Shown: positions 17,991-26,188 of the stretch, piece after piece | Layout of the letters: each line of letters starts with the position of its first letter | Position numbering within the stretch: position 1 is the first letter of the stretch | Assembly: GCA_025041175.1 (NCBI GenBank) | Contig: JAKCFJ010000004.1 | Coordinates: 558,001-622,000, forward strand | From: Halobacteriales archaeon YIM A00010 | Lineage (GTDB): Archaea > Halobacteriota > Halobacteria > Halobacteriales > Haloarculaceae | Direction of reading: 5' to 3' | DNA: 64,000 bases | The notes under the pieces: generated by a model | Databases searched by the model: none | The model's input: only the letters and a program-made list of their open reading frames with translations | Told to the model about the DNA's origin: nothing | Position numbers and translations under genes: made by a program

Positions 17991-18650
17991 ATGGCGACTA
18001 TTGTCAGGGGGTATGTGACGGCGACCGAGTTCGCGCTGGCGGAGACGCTTGCAACGCTGTCGGACGTGGCGTTCGAGGTCGAGCGGATCGTCGCCAGCGG
18101 CGAAGATGCCGTTATGCCGCTATTGTGGATGTATGGAGCCGATCACGACGCGATTGCGCCAGTGTTCGAGGACGATCCGAGCGTTCGGGGGGCGGAGTTG
18201 CTATCGGTCTTCGAGGACGAGTACTTATATCGAATGGAATGGATCTCCGAGATCGAGCTTGTTGTTCAGATGTTGACGACCCCGGAGACGACGATCATGG
18301 AGGCCGTCAGCGAACACGAGTACTGGTCGCTGCGGGTGCTCTATCCGACGCGGGAGGCGTTGACAGAGACGGTCGAGTACTGTAAGACGAAGGGGTTGAC
18401 ATTCGACATCGAGTCGATTCAGGAGATGGAAGGGGACCCGTCTGGCCGCTATGGGTTAAGTGAGGTCCAGTACAGAGCGCTCACGGCGGCCGTCGAGGCA
18501 GGCTACTATCAGGTCCCACGTGAGATCACCATGGAAGAATTAGCTGCCGAGTTCGATGTGTCCCATCAGGCGCTCTCCGAGCGCCTTCGGCGCGCGGTTG
18601 ATACCCTCGTTGCACATACCGTGCTGGTAGGCCCGCCCTCGGATGAGTAA
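17991..18650 (+). CDS. HTH_10 (Bat-like) regulator, second member of the divergent pair
   Basis: 219 residues from ATG at 17991 (MATIVRGYVTATEF). It has the same domain plan as its neighbour at 17029-17727, with the C-terminal HTH_10 beginning GLSEVQYRALTAAVEAGYYQ. The 260-base gap between the two genes must hold both promoters. The pair probably arose by inverted duplication. Confidence 0.87.
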   Translation: MATIVRGYVTATEFALAETLATLSDVAFEVERIVASGEDAVMPLLWMYGADHDAIAPVFEDDPSVRGAELLSVFEDEYLYRMEWISEIELVVQMLTTPETTIMEAVSEHEYWSLRVLYPTREALTETVEYCKTKGLTFDIESIQEMEGDPSGRYGLSEVQYRALTAAVEAGYYQVPREITMEELAAEFDVSHQALSERLRRAVDTLVAHTVLVGPPSDE

Positions 18651-18725
18651 TTGCTGGGCGTGACGGTCCCAGTGGGGCAGTGGAGGGTACAGAGAACTGC
18701 TCCCCTGGACGAGGAGAACACAGGT

Positions 18726-18896
18726 GTACTTCGGGCGGTCGGCATCGAAGCCAGACGCTCGCTTTCCTTCGTTGTAGATCTCCACTAGGGCGAATCCGTT
18801 CGTGTTCGCATAGGCTTCAACATCGTGGCGTTGTCGCTCGATCGAGTGTCCGTCTTGAGAGAGTCGGAGGTACCCAACGGCAGTGTCAGTCGTCAT
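18726..18896 (-). pseudogene. Serine recombinase N-terminal fragment
   Basis: MTTDTAVGYLRLSQDGHSIE and the following RQRHDVEAYANTNGF are the start of a resolvase catalytic domain (Ser in YLRLSQD). The match ends near FDADRPKY at about 18726; the remaining frame (TCVLLVQGSSSLYPP...) is unrelated. The start overlaps the AbrB-like gene stop by 11 bases. Confidence 0.8.
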
Positions 18897-19044
18897 CGTC
18901 GATCACTCGCAGTTCGAAGGTGTTGCCGGATTTGACGGTCCACTCGAAGCGTTTCCCCTCAAGGTCGAACCCTTCGACAAAATCGAGAGGAACGGTTGTT
19001 TTGTAGTGACGATCTCCGGCTTTGGAGATGGATGTAGTTGGCAT
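18886..19044 (-). CDS. AbrB/SpoVT-like small DNA-binding protein
   Basis: 52 residues, not much longer than the domain itself. MPTTSISKAGDRHYKTTVPL followed by DFVEGFDLEGKRFEWTV is an AbrB-fold hairpin protein. It overlaps the recombinase fragment and lies just downstream of three regularly spaced TTAGTAC motifs that look like its operator. It could be an antitoxin or a regulator of the recombinase. Confidence 0.7.
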   Translation of the reverse strand: MPTTSISKAGDRHYKTTVPLDFVEGFDLEGKRFEWTVKSGNTFELRVIDDDD

Positions 19045-19050
19045 CGGTAG

Positions 19051-19084
19051 TTAGTACTATAATTAGTACGCTACTTAGTACTAA
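19051..19084. promoter_or_regulatory. Three TTAGTAC boxes at 12-base spacing
   Basis: TTAGTAC occurs at 19051, 19063 and 19075; the outer two are within palindromes (TTAGTACTA and TTAGTACTAA). They lie immediately upstream of the AbrB-like start at 19044, where a repressor or the promoter would sit. Confidence 0.55.
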
Positions 19085-19085
19085 T

Positions 19086-19121
19086 GGGGTGTCTCAGAAA
19101 GGTGGGTTTCTGAGACACCCC
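19086..19121. repeat. Perfect 15-bp stem hairpin
   Basis: GGGGTGTCTCAGAAA at 19086-19100 pairs perfectly with TTTCTGAGACACCCC at 19107-19121 around a six-base loop. It could be an insertion-element end pair or an RNA hairpin. Confidence 0.6.
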
Positions 19122-19171
19122 TAGGAGTAGAGTGGTCGGTGCGGAGCACGGGTCGGTTCGCTGGTGCTCCG

Positions 19172-19223
19172 AGCCTTAGTCAACAAAATCCCCTCGATCA
19201 TCTATCGATTGTTGACTAAGGCT
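19172..19223. repeat. Perfect 15-bp inverted repeat with 22-base centre
   Basis: AGCCTTAGTCAACAA at 19172-19186 matches TTGTTGACTAAGGCT at 19209-19223. It abuts the truncated end of the ISH3-like transposase and may be the terminal repeats of a minimal mobile element. Confidence 0.6.
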
Positions 19224-20162
19224 GAAACCCTGCTCCCGCACCGTCGATGGCGTAGCCGTGACGCGCCACACCTTTCTCGTCGTACTTCCCTTGCTGGTAC
19301 GTACAGTCGATGTAGACCGGGAAATCGATGGTCCACGTGTGACCGTCGATTTCCCCGTGGAGGTCGTGCTCGATCACGCGACCCAGCCCTCGCTCAGTTC
19401 GGTCTGGATCTTCTCGCCCCACTTCACGATCGGCATGACGAAAGCGTAGTTGTGGGCGGCGAGCAGCGTCAAACAGTACGTATCGTAGAACTCACGGTCG
19501 AGGTAGACGGCCTTGACCTCGCGGTCAAGGCCTTCGAGCACGCCGAGCAGTTCCGCGAGGATCGAGCTGACGGTGTCGCCGTCGGTGAGACGGCGTACAG
19601 CCAGCGTGTAGCGTTTGTTACGTACGCGGGCGTAGAGCGTGGCGTACCCGTGGAACGTGGTCGTTCCGGCTTTGGCGAGTGACTCGTAGAGTTCTTCCTT
19701 GGAGTCGTACTCCTCGCCGTAGTACGGACGGAGGTGGAGGTCGGCGACGACCTCCACCGACCGATCCGGAAGCAGTTCAAGGATGTCTTACTGGATGAGC
19801 GTCTTACCGACTCGTTCGAGCTCTGCGAGTTCGAACTTCGTCCGGAGGTGGTGGAGAACCGTGTTGCTGTGCGGTGATTCCTCTGAAATCTCGCAGAGGT
19901 GACTGACCGAGTCCTCGTCGCCGTAGTAGGGATCGAAGTGGAGGTCGGCGACGATCTCCACCGGTCGATCGGGAAGCGTCTCGAGGACGTCCCGCTGGAG
20001 GAGCGCATTTCCAACTGCCTCGACAGCCTCCAGATCGAACTCATCGGCGGTGACCTCCACGTTCTCACCGAAGTCAATCGGCAGGTCGTCTCCGAGGCTG
20101 TTGACGACAAAATTAAGCAGATGCTCTTCCTCTAACTCACTGTCTGCTTGGCTGGGCTTCAC
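19216..20162 (-). pseudogene. ISH3-family transposase, broken and internally duplicated
   Basis: The minus strand starts MKPSQADSELEEEHLLNFVV at 20162. ISH3 landmarks include SPHSNTVLHHLRTKFELAEL, VADLHLRPYYGEEYDSKEEL, HGYATLYARVRNKRYTLAVR, KAVYLDREFYDT and TWTIDFPVYIDCTY. A stop follows VGKTLIQ near 19788. The segment with LPDRPVEIVADLHFDPYYGD occurs once before the SPHSNTVL block and again after it (LPDRSVEVVADLHLRPYYGE). The protein is therefore a mosaic with a duplicated block. The C-terminal third is missing beyond GVARHGYAIDG. Confidence 0.85.
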
Positions 20163-20265
20163 ACCACATCCAAGCAGACACTTGCTCTAACCCGATGTGA
20201 TCGACTAAATATAGTAACGTCTATAGAATTATTTATAATAATAGGTATTTAATTAGTATCGTAGT

Positions 20266-21336
20266 GGAGCGTGTCATAGAAAGCGTCACGTACGAGGTTG
20301 CAGGGCGTGGGGATTGTGTCCAACAACACCCAAACCCTGCAAAACGTCACTTCTGCCGACGACTTCTTGAATGTCGCGGCGACCGAGACAGTACCGCTGT
20401 TTGAGTACCTCTCCTTCGGATTTCTGCTGGAATACGATGTGTTCGCCTCCTGCAAGCGGGGGCGAACACGAGTTCATGAGCCACCAGAACTCTTCCGAGG
20501 CTTTCTCCACTGCTACTACGAGGACGTCTACGGCACTCGTCCTGTCGCACGGGAACTCCAGAAGCCGCTGGTCTGGCTGAGCTGTGGCTTCGATCGACCG
20601 CCGTCGCGAGACGCGGTCGATCGCTTCCTCACCGACCTCGAACACGTCGTTGACGATGCGTTTGACCACCTCGTCGAGCAGGCCGCCGTTCGGGGCCTGC
20701 TCGACTCTACGTACCGAATCGATTCGACTCACGTCGAAGCGATTCCGTGAAACGACGATGCCTCGTGGAACTACGACTCAACCGCTGAAGAGCACTACTA
20801 CGGCTTCGGCTGTACGATCGTCTCGTCGGGAGCAAAGATTCCCATCGCAGCGGAGTTCACGCCAGCAAAGCAAGCACCAGAGGAGACGGCGATGCGCGTC
20901 ACGCGTGACGCGCTCGCCGTCGATGTCCCGATCTGGATGATCGGCGACAGTGCGTACGACACGCTGGACTGGCACGACCACCTGCTGAACGCAGGGGTCG
21001 TGCCAATCGCGCCGTACAACCCGCGAAACACGGACGATCCGCTTGACATCGAGTACCGGGTCGAAGACCGCATCGAAAACCACAGCGAGGACGTTCAGCT
21101 CAAACGCTCGGTCTTAGACGAGACATACAACCGCTGGACACAGGTCGAACGGACCAACGATGCAGTCAAGAACTGCGGCCTCGGGCCCGTCCGCGCCCGA
21201 GGCCGCGTCCACGCACGGGCGCAGGTGTTCCTTGCGCTGTGCCTCCGAGTAGTCGTCGCGATCACCAACGACGAACGAGGAGACAACCCTGGCCGCGAGA
21301 TTTTCACGGCATGAGACGGATTCTATGACACGCTCC
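20266..21336. mobile_element. Insertion sequence with 16-bp terminal inverted repeats
   Basis: GGAGCGTGTCATAGAA at 20266-20281 is matched exactly by TTCTATGACACGCTCC at 21321-21336, defining a 1071-bp element that holds one transposase gene. No target duplication could be fixed by eye. Confidence 0.88.
20298..21314 (+). pseudogene. DDE transposase of the insertion sequence, interrupted by one TGA
   Basis: 339 codons in one frame. A single TGA at 20748-20750 follows YRIDSTHVEAIP and is followed by NDDASWNYDSTAEEHYYGFG. DDE features are IDSTHV (first Asp), PIWMIGDSAYDTLDWHDHLL (second Asp) and QVERTNDAVKNCGLG (Glu). Except for the TGA the gene looks whole, so a single base change would restore it. 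It belongs to a haloarchaeal IS4/IS5-like group; the exact ISH name is not certain. Confidence 0.85.
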
Positions 21337-22275
21337 TTAGAGGTTGGTGGTGCCAGCTCCTGACGAGGGGACGAGATGAGGCAGGAGCGAGCTGATTGCT
21401 CTGACACAGGGTTGTCTATGAATCAGTGCCGGCCGTGATTAAGTGGTTAAAAGACCCTCTATTACCGAACGACGATATGGAAGACCCCAGCTAGTAGTAA
21501 TCTCCCTCAAGAGTCCCGACAGACAACAGGTATCGCTCGATAGAAAGCGGTTGAAGAGTCTGTATAAGGGAGACATTCCCGTTACCTCTTCATCACGCCC
21601 CAATTCCTCCTTTCAACCCCTATTGACACCGCATTATTTTATCCCATCCATATCGAATAAACTTATGTGAGGATCAAATGATGAGTGTTTCTATCGTATG
21701 CTATAAATGCACACTATATAGATAAGAACAGCCATAGCGTTGCTCTGTTTCGTTCTCCGCTTTCTTGTTCGATCAGACGCCCTGGCAGGCCGTCATCCCG
21801 TGCAGTGCTAATCGGCGTACAACCGCCAGCAACACGACCTGTGTGACCGTGCTCTATCCAACGTCAACGAGGGATAGTACTCTTCTATCAGAGAGAAGTA
21901 ATGATAACCCGCTACGCGGAAGACCATATACATCCCCTGAAACTGCCGGAGCTGACACGCGTTAGACGCCAGGCGTCAGTGACCCTCAGTACTGATACGA
22001 CGTACTCGTTCACCACCGCCGCTGGTGACAGTGCCGCCTTGGTGCATGCGTGGCCAACATGCGATCGGCTTGGTCCTCGATTGTCGAGTGAGGCGTCCCA
22101 GGAACTCCCACCTCTGAGATACGTCTCGATAGGTACCTCCTCAAACGGTTCATACTATCGACACGGAGTCGATTGTGCGTTTGGGGGCACGAAATCCATT
22201 ACCACGCACGTGCCTCATCGCCGGGGGCATGACCATGTTGCCACGGGCCCTCCGTTCTCGTGGTGCTGAGCCAGG
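21337..22275. other. 940-base stretch without recognisable gene
   Basis: Short open frames here have no family resemblance or haloarchaeal protein composition. An AT-rich patch lies at 21640-21730. I see no clear repeats or RNA gene. Confidence 0.5.
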
Positions 22276-22944
22276 CTACTGCTGCCAGGGTTCAGCCAGC
22301 AGCGCGCGGAGGGACTGGAGGACGGGATCAGCCGTTGGGGCGGCCTGGTGATCGGCCGGAGAGCAGGGGACCCACACGGTCGTCATCCCCAGGGCGTGGG
22401 GAGGTTCGATGTCAGCTGTATACGAATCGCCGATGGTGACAGCGTCACATGGAGTCGTCTTGAGGGCGGCGAGGGTGTCTCAAAGGGCGCGACGGCCGCT
22501 TGAGCCCGCGTTCGGCCGGCCAAACACCATCGTGTCGAAGAATTCGTCGAGGGCCACCTGCCGCAATTTCGCGCGTTGGAGCGGTTCAGGCCCATTGGTC
22601 ACCACCCCCTAGGTGTCCCAACGCTCCTGAAGGGTGGTGAGGACCTCGCGGGCCGCGTCGACGGGCTCGACCGCCGACGCGTCGGACAGCTCGACGGCGT
22701 GAGCCACTTGCTCGGCCGCCGCCGAATACCTCCGCGCGGCGGCCAGCGTCCGAAAACACGCGACCTTGAGTTCGTCGAGGCTTTCGCCCTCGACGCAGGG
22801 GAGCACGCCCCACAGCTCCTCGATCGTACAGAACGGCTCCATCCCCACAGCCGCAAACGCGGCCGCAAGCCGCTCGTCACTGGCGATTGCCGCGTGTACC
22901 AGCGTCCCGTCCACATCGAAGAGCAGGGTCGTCGGTGAGGGCAT
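22276..22944 (-). pseudogene. HAD-superfamily hydrolase with two in-frame stops
   Basis: From ATG at 22944 the frame has HAD motif I (LLFDVDGTLVHAA). It continues to a TAG right before VVTNGPEPLQRAKLRQ (motif II, T/N), then a TGA before DTLAALKTTP, and ends with VTIGDSYTADI (motif IV acids). About 222 codons remain collinear in a single frame. It sits seven bases downstream of the prenyl synthase. It could once have been a prenyl-diphosphate phosphatase of the terpene cluster; that role is inference. The stops make it a pseudogene unless read through. Confidence 0.8.
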
Positions 22945-22950
22945 AGGGGC

Positions 22951-23886
22951 TTAGTGGTCTCTGTCGGTGCAGTATCGGCCCAGCGCGATCAAGCGGTGCC
23001 GTTGGGGTGAGTCGGGCAGCGTTTCCAGGGCAGCCAGCGCCTCGTCGACGAGGGTGTGCATGCGATGGCGAGCATAGTCGAAGCTCCCTGTTTCCTCGAA
23101 GATCTCCTGAACGGTGTCGACATCCTCGGCAGTCGTTTGTTCGGCGGGTTTGTCGAGGATATCGTAGACGCGCTCATCATCGGCATGGATGACCATGAGG
23201 GTGTGTTTGCCCGCACGCACGTCGTTGCCGATCGTTTTGCGACCTTTTCCAGCCTCGAAATCAAGGAGATCATCGCGGATCTGGAACGCCGGCCACAGCG
23301 CACTGTAGCCGTCGATGTCCAGGTCGGTGTCGGTCAGCGTCTGGGGTAATTCCACACAGAGATCGAACAGTGCGCCGGTTTTCTTCTCGACCATGTCGAG
23401 GTACTCAGCTTCGGTGATATCCCGGCGATCGGCCAACGCGAAGTCCACCTGTTGACCGACGGTCATCTCCCGGACCGCTTCGGCTGCGAGCGTCGTTCCC
23501 TCATCGGGGATGAGCGTTAGGGCGTGCGCCAGCAGCATATCCCCGACGTTGATCGCCTCAGCAGTACCGTATTCGACCCAGAACGCGGGGTCGTCGCGGC
23601 GGTGTCGATCCCCGTCGACGAGATCGTCGTGGATGAGTGAGAACGTATGGATCAGTTCGACACCAACGGCGCTGTCAAGCAAGGGCTGCTGGTCGCAGCC
23701 ACACAGCTCTCCGACGAGCAACACAAGTCCGGGCCGGAGGCGCTTTCCGCCAGTCCCGACCTGATACCGGAGGCGATCCTGGTAGCGCCGATCACGGATC
23801 GAGCGCTCGATTCGGTCATCGACCATTGGCTGTACCTCCTGAGCCAGCCAGGTGGCGAGATCGTCGGATGCGTGGTTTGGCATCAT
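22951..23886 (-). CDS. Polyprenyl diphosphate synthase (GGPP/FPP synthase type)
   Basis: About 311 residues from the MMPNHASDD start at 23886. GTGGKRLRPGLVLLVGELCG binds isopentenyl diphosphate. The first aspartate-rich motif is SLIHDDLVDGDRHRR and the second is FQIRDDLLDFEAGKGRKTIG. This trans-prenyltransferase condenses IPP with allylic diphosphates to C15 or C20 chains. Upstream in-frame codons to 23952 overlap the terpene cyclase gene and are less likely. It lies five bases after the cyclase gene and would supply its substrate. Confidence 0.93.
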   Translation of the reverse strand: MMPNHASDDLATWLAQEVQPMVDDRIERSIRDRRYQDRLRYQVGTGGKRLRPGLVLLVGELCGCDQQPLLDSAVGVELIHTFSLIHDDLVDGDRHRRDDPAFWVEYGTAEAINVGDMLLAHALTLIPDEGTTLAAEAVREMTVGQQVDFALADRRDITEAEYLDMVEKKTGALFDLCVELPQTLTDTDLDIDGYSALWPAFQIRDDLLDFEAGKGRKTIGNDVRAGKHTLMVIHADDERVYDILDKPAEQTTAEDVDTVQEIFEETGSFDYARHRMHTLVDEALAALETLPDSPQRHRLIALGRYCTDRDH

Positions 23887-23891
23887 AGAGA

Positions 23892-25334
23892 CTAGTCTGG
23901 GGTCCCATACCGTGCCGTCTCCTTCGACCACTCCAGATTGCCCCGTATCCATCGCTCAAGCGCCGCCTGATAGGCCTGAAGGTCACCGTTCCCGTCGGCG
24001 TCAGTGGGAAGGCGCTGGGAGAGCTCCGTGAACCGGTGAATTTCGTCCTCGATCAGCTCACAGACCTCAAAAACGGCTTCTTGGAGCGAACAGCCCTGGT
24101 CGTGTCGCACGACCACGACGAAGTTATTCACCTCCCCATGTGATAGTTCCTTCCGGGGGGAATACACATCGTTAGTCCACGCGATGACGTTGCCTGCCGC
24201 CATACGGAGAGCTGTGACGGCCTCGCGTTGATAGATGTCAGGAGGAAGGGTAATGTCTTTCGCCAGCTCAGCGAGGGCAAAGGCCGGGTCCGTACCGGCT
24301 GCAAGCCGCCGTTTTTTGATGTAGGTAGACCGAGCAGGAATATGATCAGGCCCCCGGTTGTGCGCTTCCCACAGAGTGCCGGCAAAGTACTCGCGATGAT
24401 GTCGGGCGAAGCGTTCTTGCCACGTCGGTGGCATCCAGGCTGACGCCCGCTGCCAGATGTCAGCGAACGCTCGCACCAACGGTTTCTCGTGCCCCCTGAG
24501 CGACTCCCCCTCGAGGACCGCGAGTAATGGCTGGAGGAACCGCATCATATCCGCAGGGTCGGTCCCTCGCTCAGTGGGATCAAGATAGTCGTCAAAGAGA
24601 AATACCCAGCTGTACCAGTCGCTGCAGAGACAGAGCGCCTCCAGCGGGGCATATGGGTGGACCCGGCAGGTAAGGCGTGGGAGTTCGGCGAGCCCGGCTG
24701 GCGGATCCTCGATCTCTGCCACCCCCAGCTGCTGAGCCCAGTCGCGAGTGTGGGCGATGACCGCCTCGAGATGCGGACTGATTTCACTGGGAAACGGACA
24801 GTCGATGGCCGGAATCTCGCCCCGCGCCATGCTGACCGGCGGAGGGTGCTGTTCGCTGAGCGTCTGTAGGCTCGTTAGGACGTCATTGAGGCCTGCCTGG
24901 ATCGTGGCCACGAAGGCAGACTGGGACACATCACCAGCCCTGTCCGCTTCAGCCACCATCTCCCCTCCGACAGCTTCGATGGTCTGTGCGGGTAGAGGTG
25001 AGGAGAGGGTGGCAGTGACGAGCGTGCTACCATCGCGGGATTGGAACGTCCACTCAACAGTGCCTTGGATCGAGCCATCGAGTGCCATGGTGAGTCCCGT
25101 TGGCTCCTCCACATCGGTCACGCGCGGCTGAACGCGGAGTGTGACCGACGGGTCGCTCCCACCATCATTCCATGTATAGATGACCACAATTCCCTCCTCA
25201 GTAGATGTCACAGTTGTGTGAGGGCAGGCGTCCAGAATGGGCTCCAGCTCTGCCAGAAGGGCGAAAATGTCGGCTGGGGGCGCGTCGATAGAGACATCCT
25301 GGTCTATAGTTGTCGGGTCGATATCCGCCGTCAT
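23892..25334 (-). CDS. Fusion of SRPBCC domain and class I terpene cyclase
   Basis: 480 residues. Residues 12-160 form an SRPBCC/START-like hydrophobic-pocket domain (VSIDAPPADIFALLAELEPI opening, EWTFQSRDGSTLVTATLSS strands). Residues 175-480 form a bacterial-type terpene cyclase. The metal motif DDYLD is at 248-252 in WVFLFDDYLDPTE, the NSE triad is N388-S392-E396 in WTNDVYSPRKE, and the C-terminal RY follows GNLEWSKETA. The cyclase would ionise and cyclise FPP or GGPP from the next gene. I know of no standard family with this SRPBCC fusion. It is the first gene of the operon. Confidence 0.9.
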   Translation of the reverse strand: MTADIDPTTIDQDVSIDAPPADIFALLAELEPILDACPHTTVTSTEEGIVVIYTWNDGGSDPSVTLRVQPRVTDVEEPTGLTMALDGSIQGTVEWTFQSRDGSTLVTATLSSPLPAQTIEAVGGEMVAEADRAGDVSQSAFVATIQAGLNDVLTSLQTLSEQHPPPVSMARGEIPAIDCPFPSEISPHLEAVIAHTRDWAQQLGVAEIEDPPAGLAELPRLTCRVHPYAPLEALCLCSDWYSWVFLFDDYLDPTERGTDPADMMRFLQPLLAVLEGESLRGHEKPLVRAFADIWQRASAWMPPTWQERFARHHREYFAGTLWEAHNRGPDHIPARSTYIKKRRLAAGTDPAFALAELAKDITLPPDIYQREAVTALRMAAGNVIAWTNDVYSPRKELSHGEVNNFVVVVRHDQGCSLQEAVFEVCELIEDEIHRFTELSQRLPTDADGNGDLQAYQAALERWIRGNLEWSKETARYGTPD

Positions 25335-25917
25335 TGGTCGTCTCCATGGCTGTACCGCTCGGTGGTCGATTCAACCATTGTATCTAGTTCCATCTGAATA
25401 CATCCAAACCGAGTTTTGTCTATCTTAACCACATATATATCTTCGATTTTTGTATATATAAAATTTCACTAGAGGGGATTTTTTAGAGTATAATTGCCAT
25501 ATTTTTATTTGGTATAATTATATTCAGATTATAATATATGGTATATAGCGGGTTAAGATGGTCGACGGTCATAACAACAGTTCATCACTGCCTTGACCGG
25601 TGCGCGGTCGATGAATGACGCCTCGTATTGGTCGTGGGGCAACCGATCGGATCGAAATCGCCGGGCTGCCAGGTCTTCACGCGGGACACCTCTCGAGGGA
25701 GTTCATAGGCGGTGCCGTTTTTATTAAATGTTTCATACATCGAGTATGTTGTAGATGTTTACAGAACAAATCATAAATTCGATATATGGTATAGCTGCTG
25801 GTTAATAATCCGCTCATCTCGATAAGTCGTCACGCGTGAACTCAGCTCCTGAAATACACAATTGAAGCGTTAAGGTAACCATACACCGGGTGCATAGCTA
25901 TCTTAGAAGGATCAATC
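25335..25917. other. AT-rich divergent intergenic region with direct repeats
   Basis: ATATATGGTATATAGCGGGT at 25534 (followed by TAA) and ATATATGGTATAGCTGCTGG at 25782 (followed by TTAA) form an imperfect direct repeat about 248 bases apart. Several TATA-like stretches lie at 25430-25530. The region separates the two divergent terpene loci. Confidence 0.5.
25885..25900. promoter_or_regulatory. Putative RHH operator
   Basis: ACACCGGGTGCAT upstream of the RHH gene shares the CACC-N-GGTG/AGTG core with a site at about 26137 and with GTGCACCAGGTGCAC near 28031. The two flanking sites suggest autoregulation. Confidence 0.4.
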
Positions 25918-26118
25918 ATGGGACGAGAGAAATTCGGCGTGGCTGTTTCGGAAGAGCTTGTAGACGAACTTGAAGGATTGGTCGATGAATGTGCTGATCT
26001 CGGAGCCTCTCGCTCCGAGATCGTGGAAGCCATCCTCACTGCGTACTTTCAATCAGACGTTGATCACGTAGCACGCGTTCGAGAGCTCATTATACGCCGT
26101 CGCGAAGAGGATCTCTAA
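25918..26118 (+). CDS. Ribbon-helix-helix DNA-binding protein
   Basis: 66 residues. FGVAVSEELVDELEGLVDEC followed by SRSEIVEAILTAYFQ is a classic CopG/NikR-type RHH fold covering most of the protein. A palindrome-like ACACCGGGTGCAT lies about 25 bases upstream of the ATG, and ACACCGAGTGCAC lies just after the stop near 26137. It probably represses itself and the terpene-synthase-like gene that follows. Confidence 0.85.
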   Translation: MGREKFGVAVSEELVDELEGLVDECADLGASRSEIVEAILTAYFQSDVDHVARVRELIIRRREEDL

Positions 26119-26188
26119 CTGATTGTATGCCTCGTACACCGAGTGCACGGAGTTCTCTAAGCTTATCGGTACAAACTCCACTCGTGAT

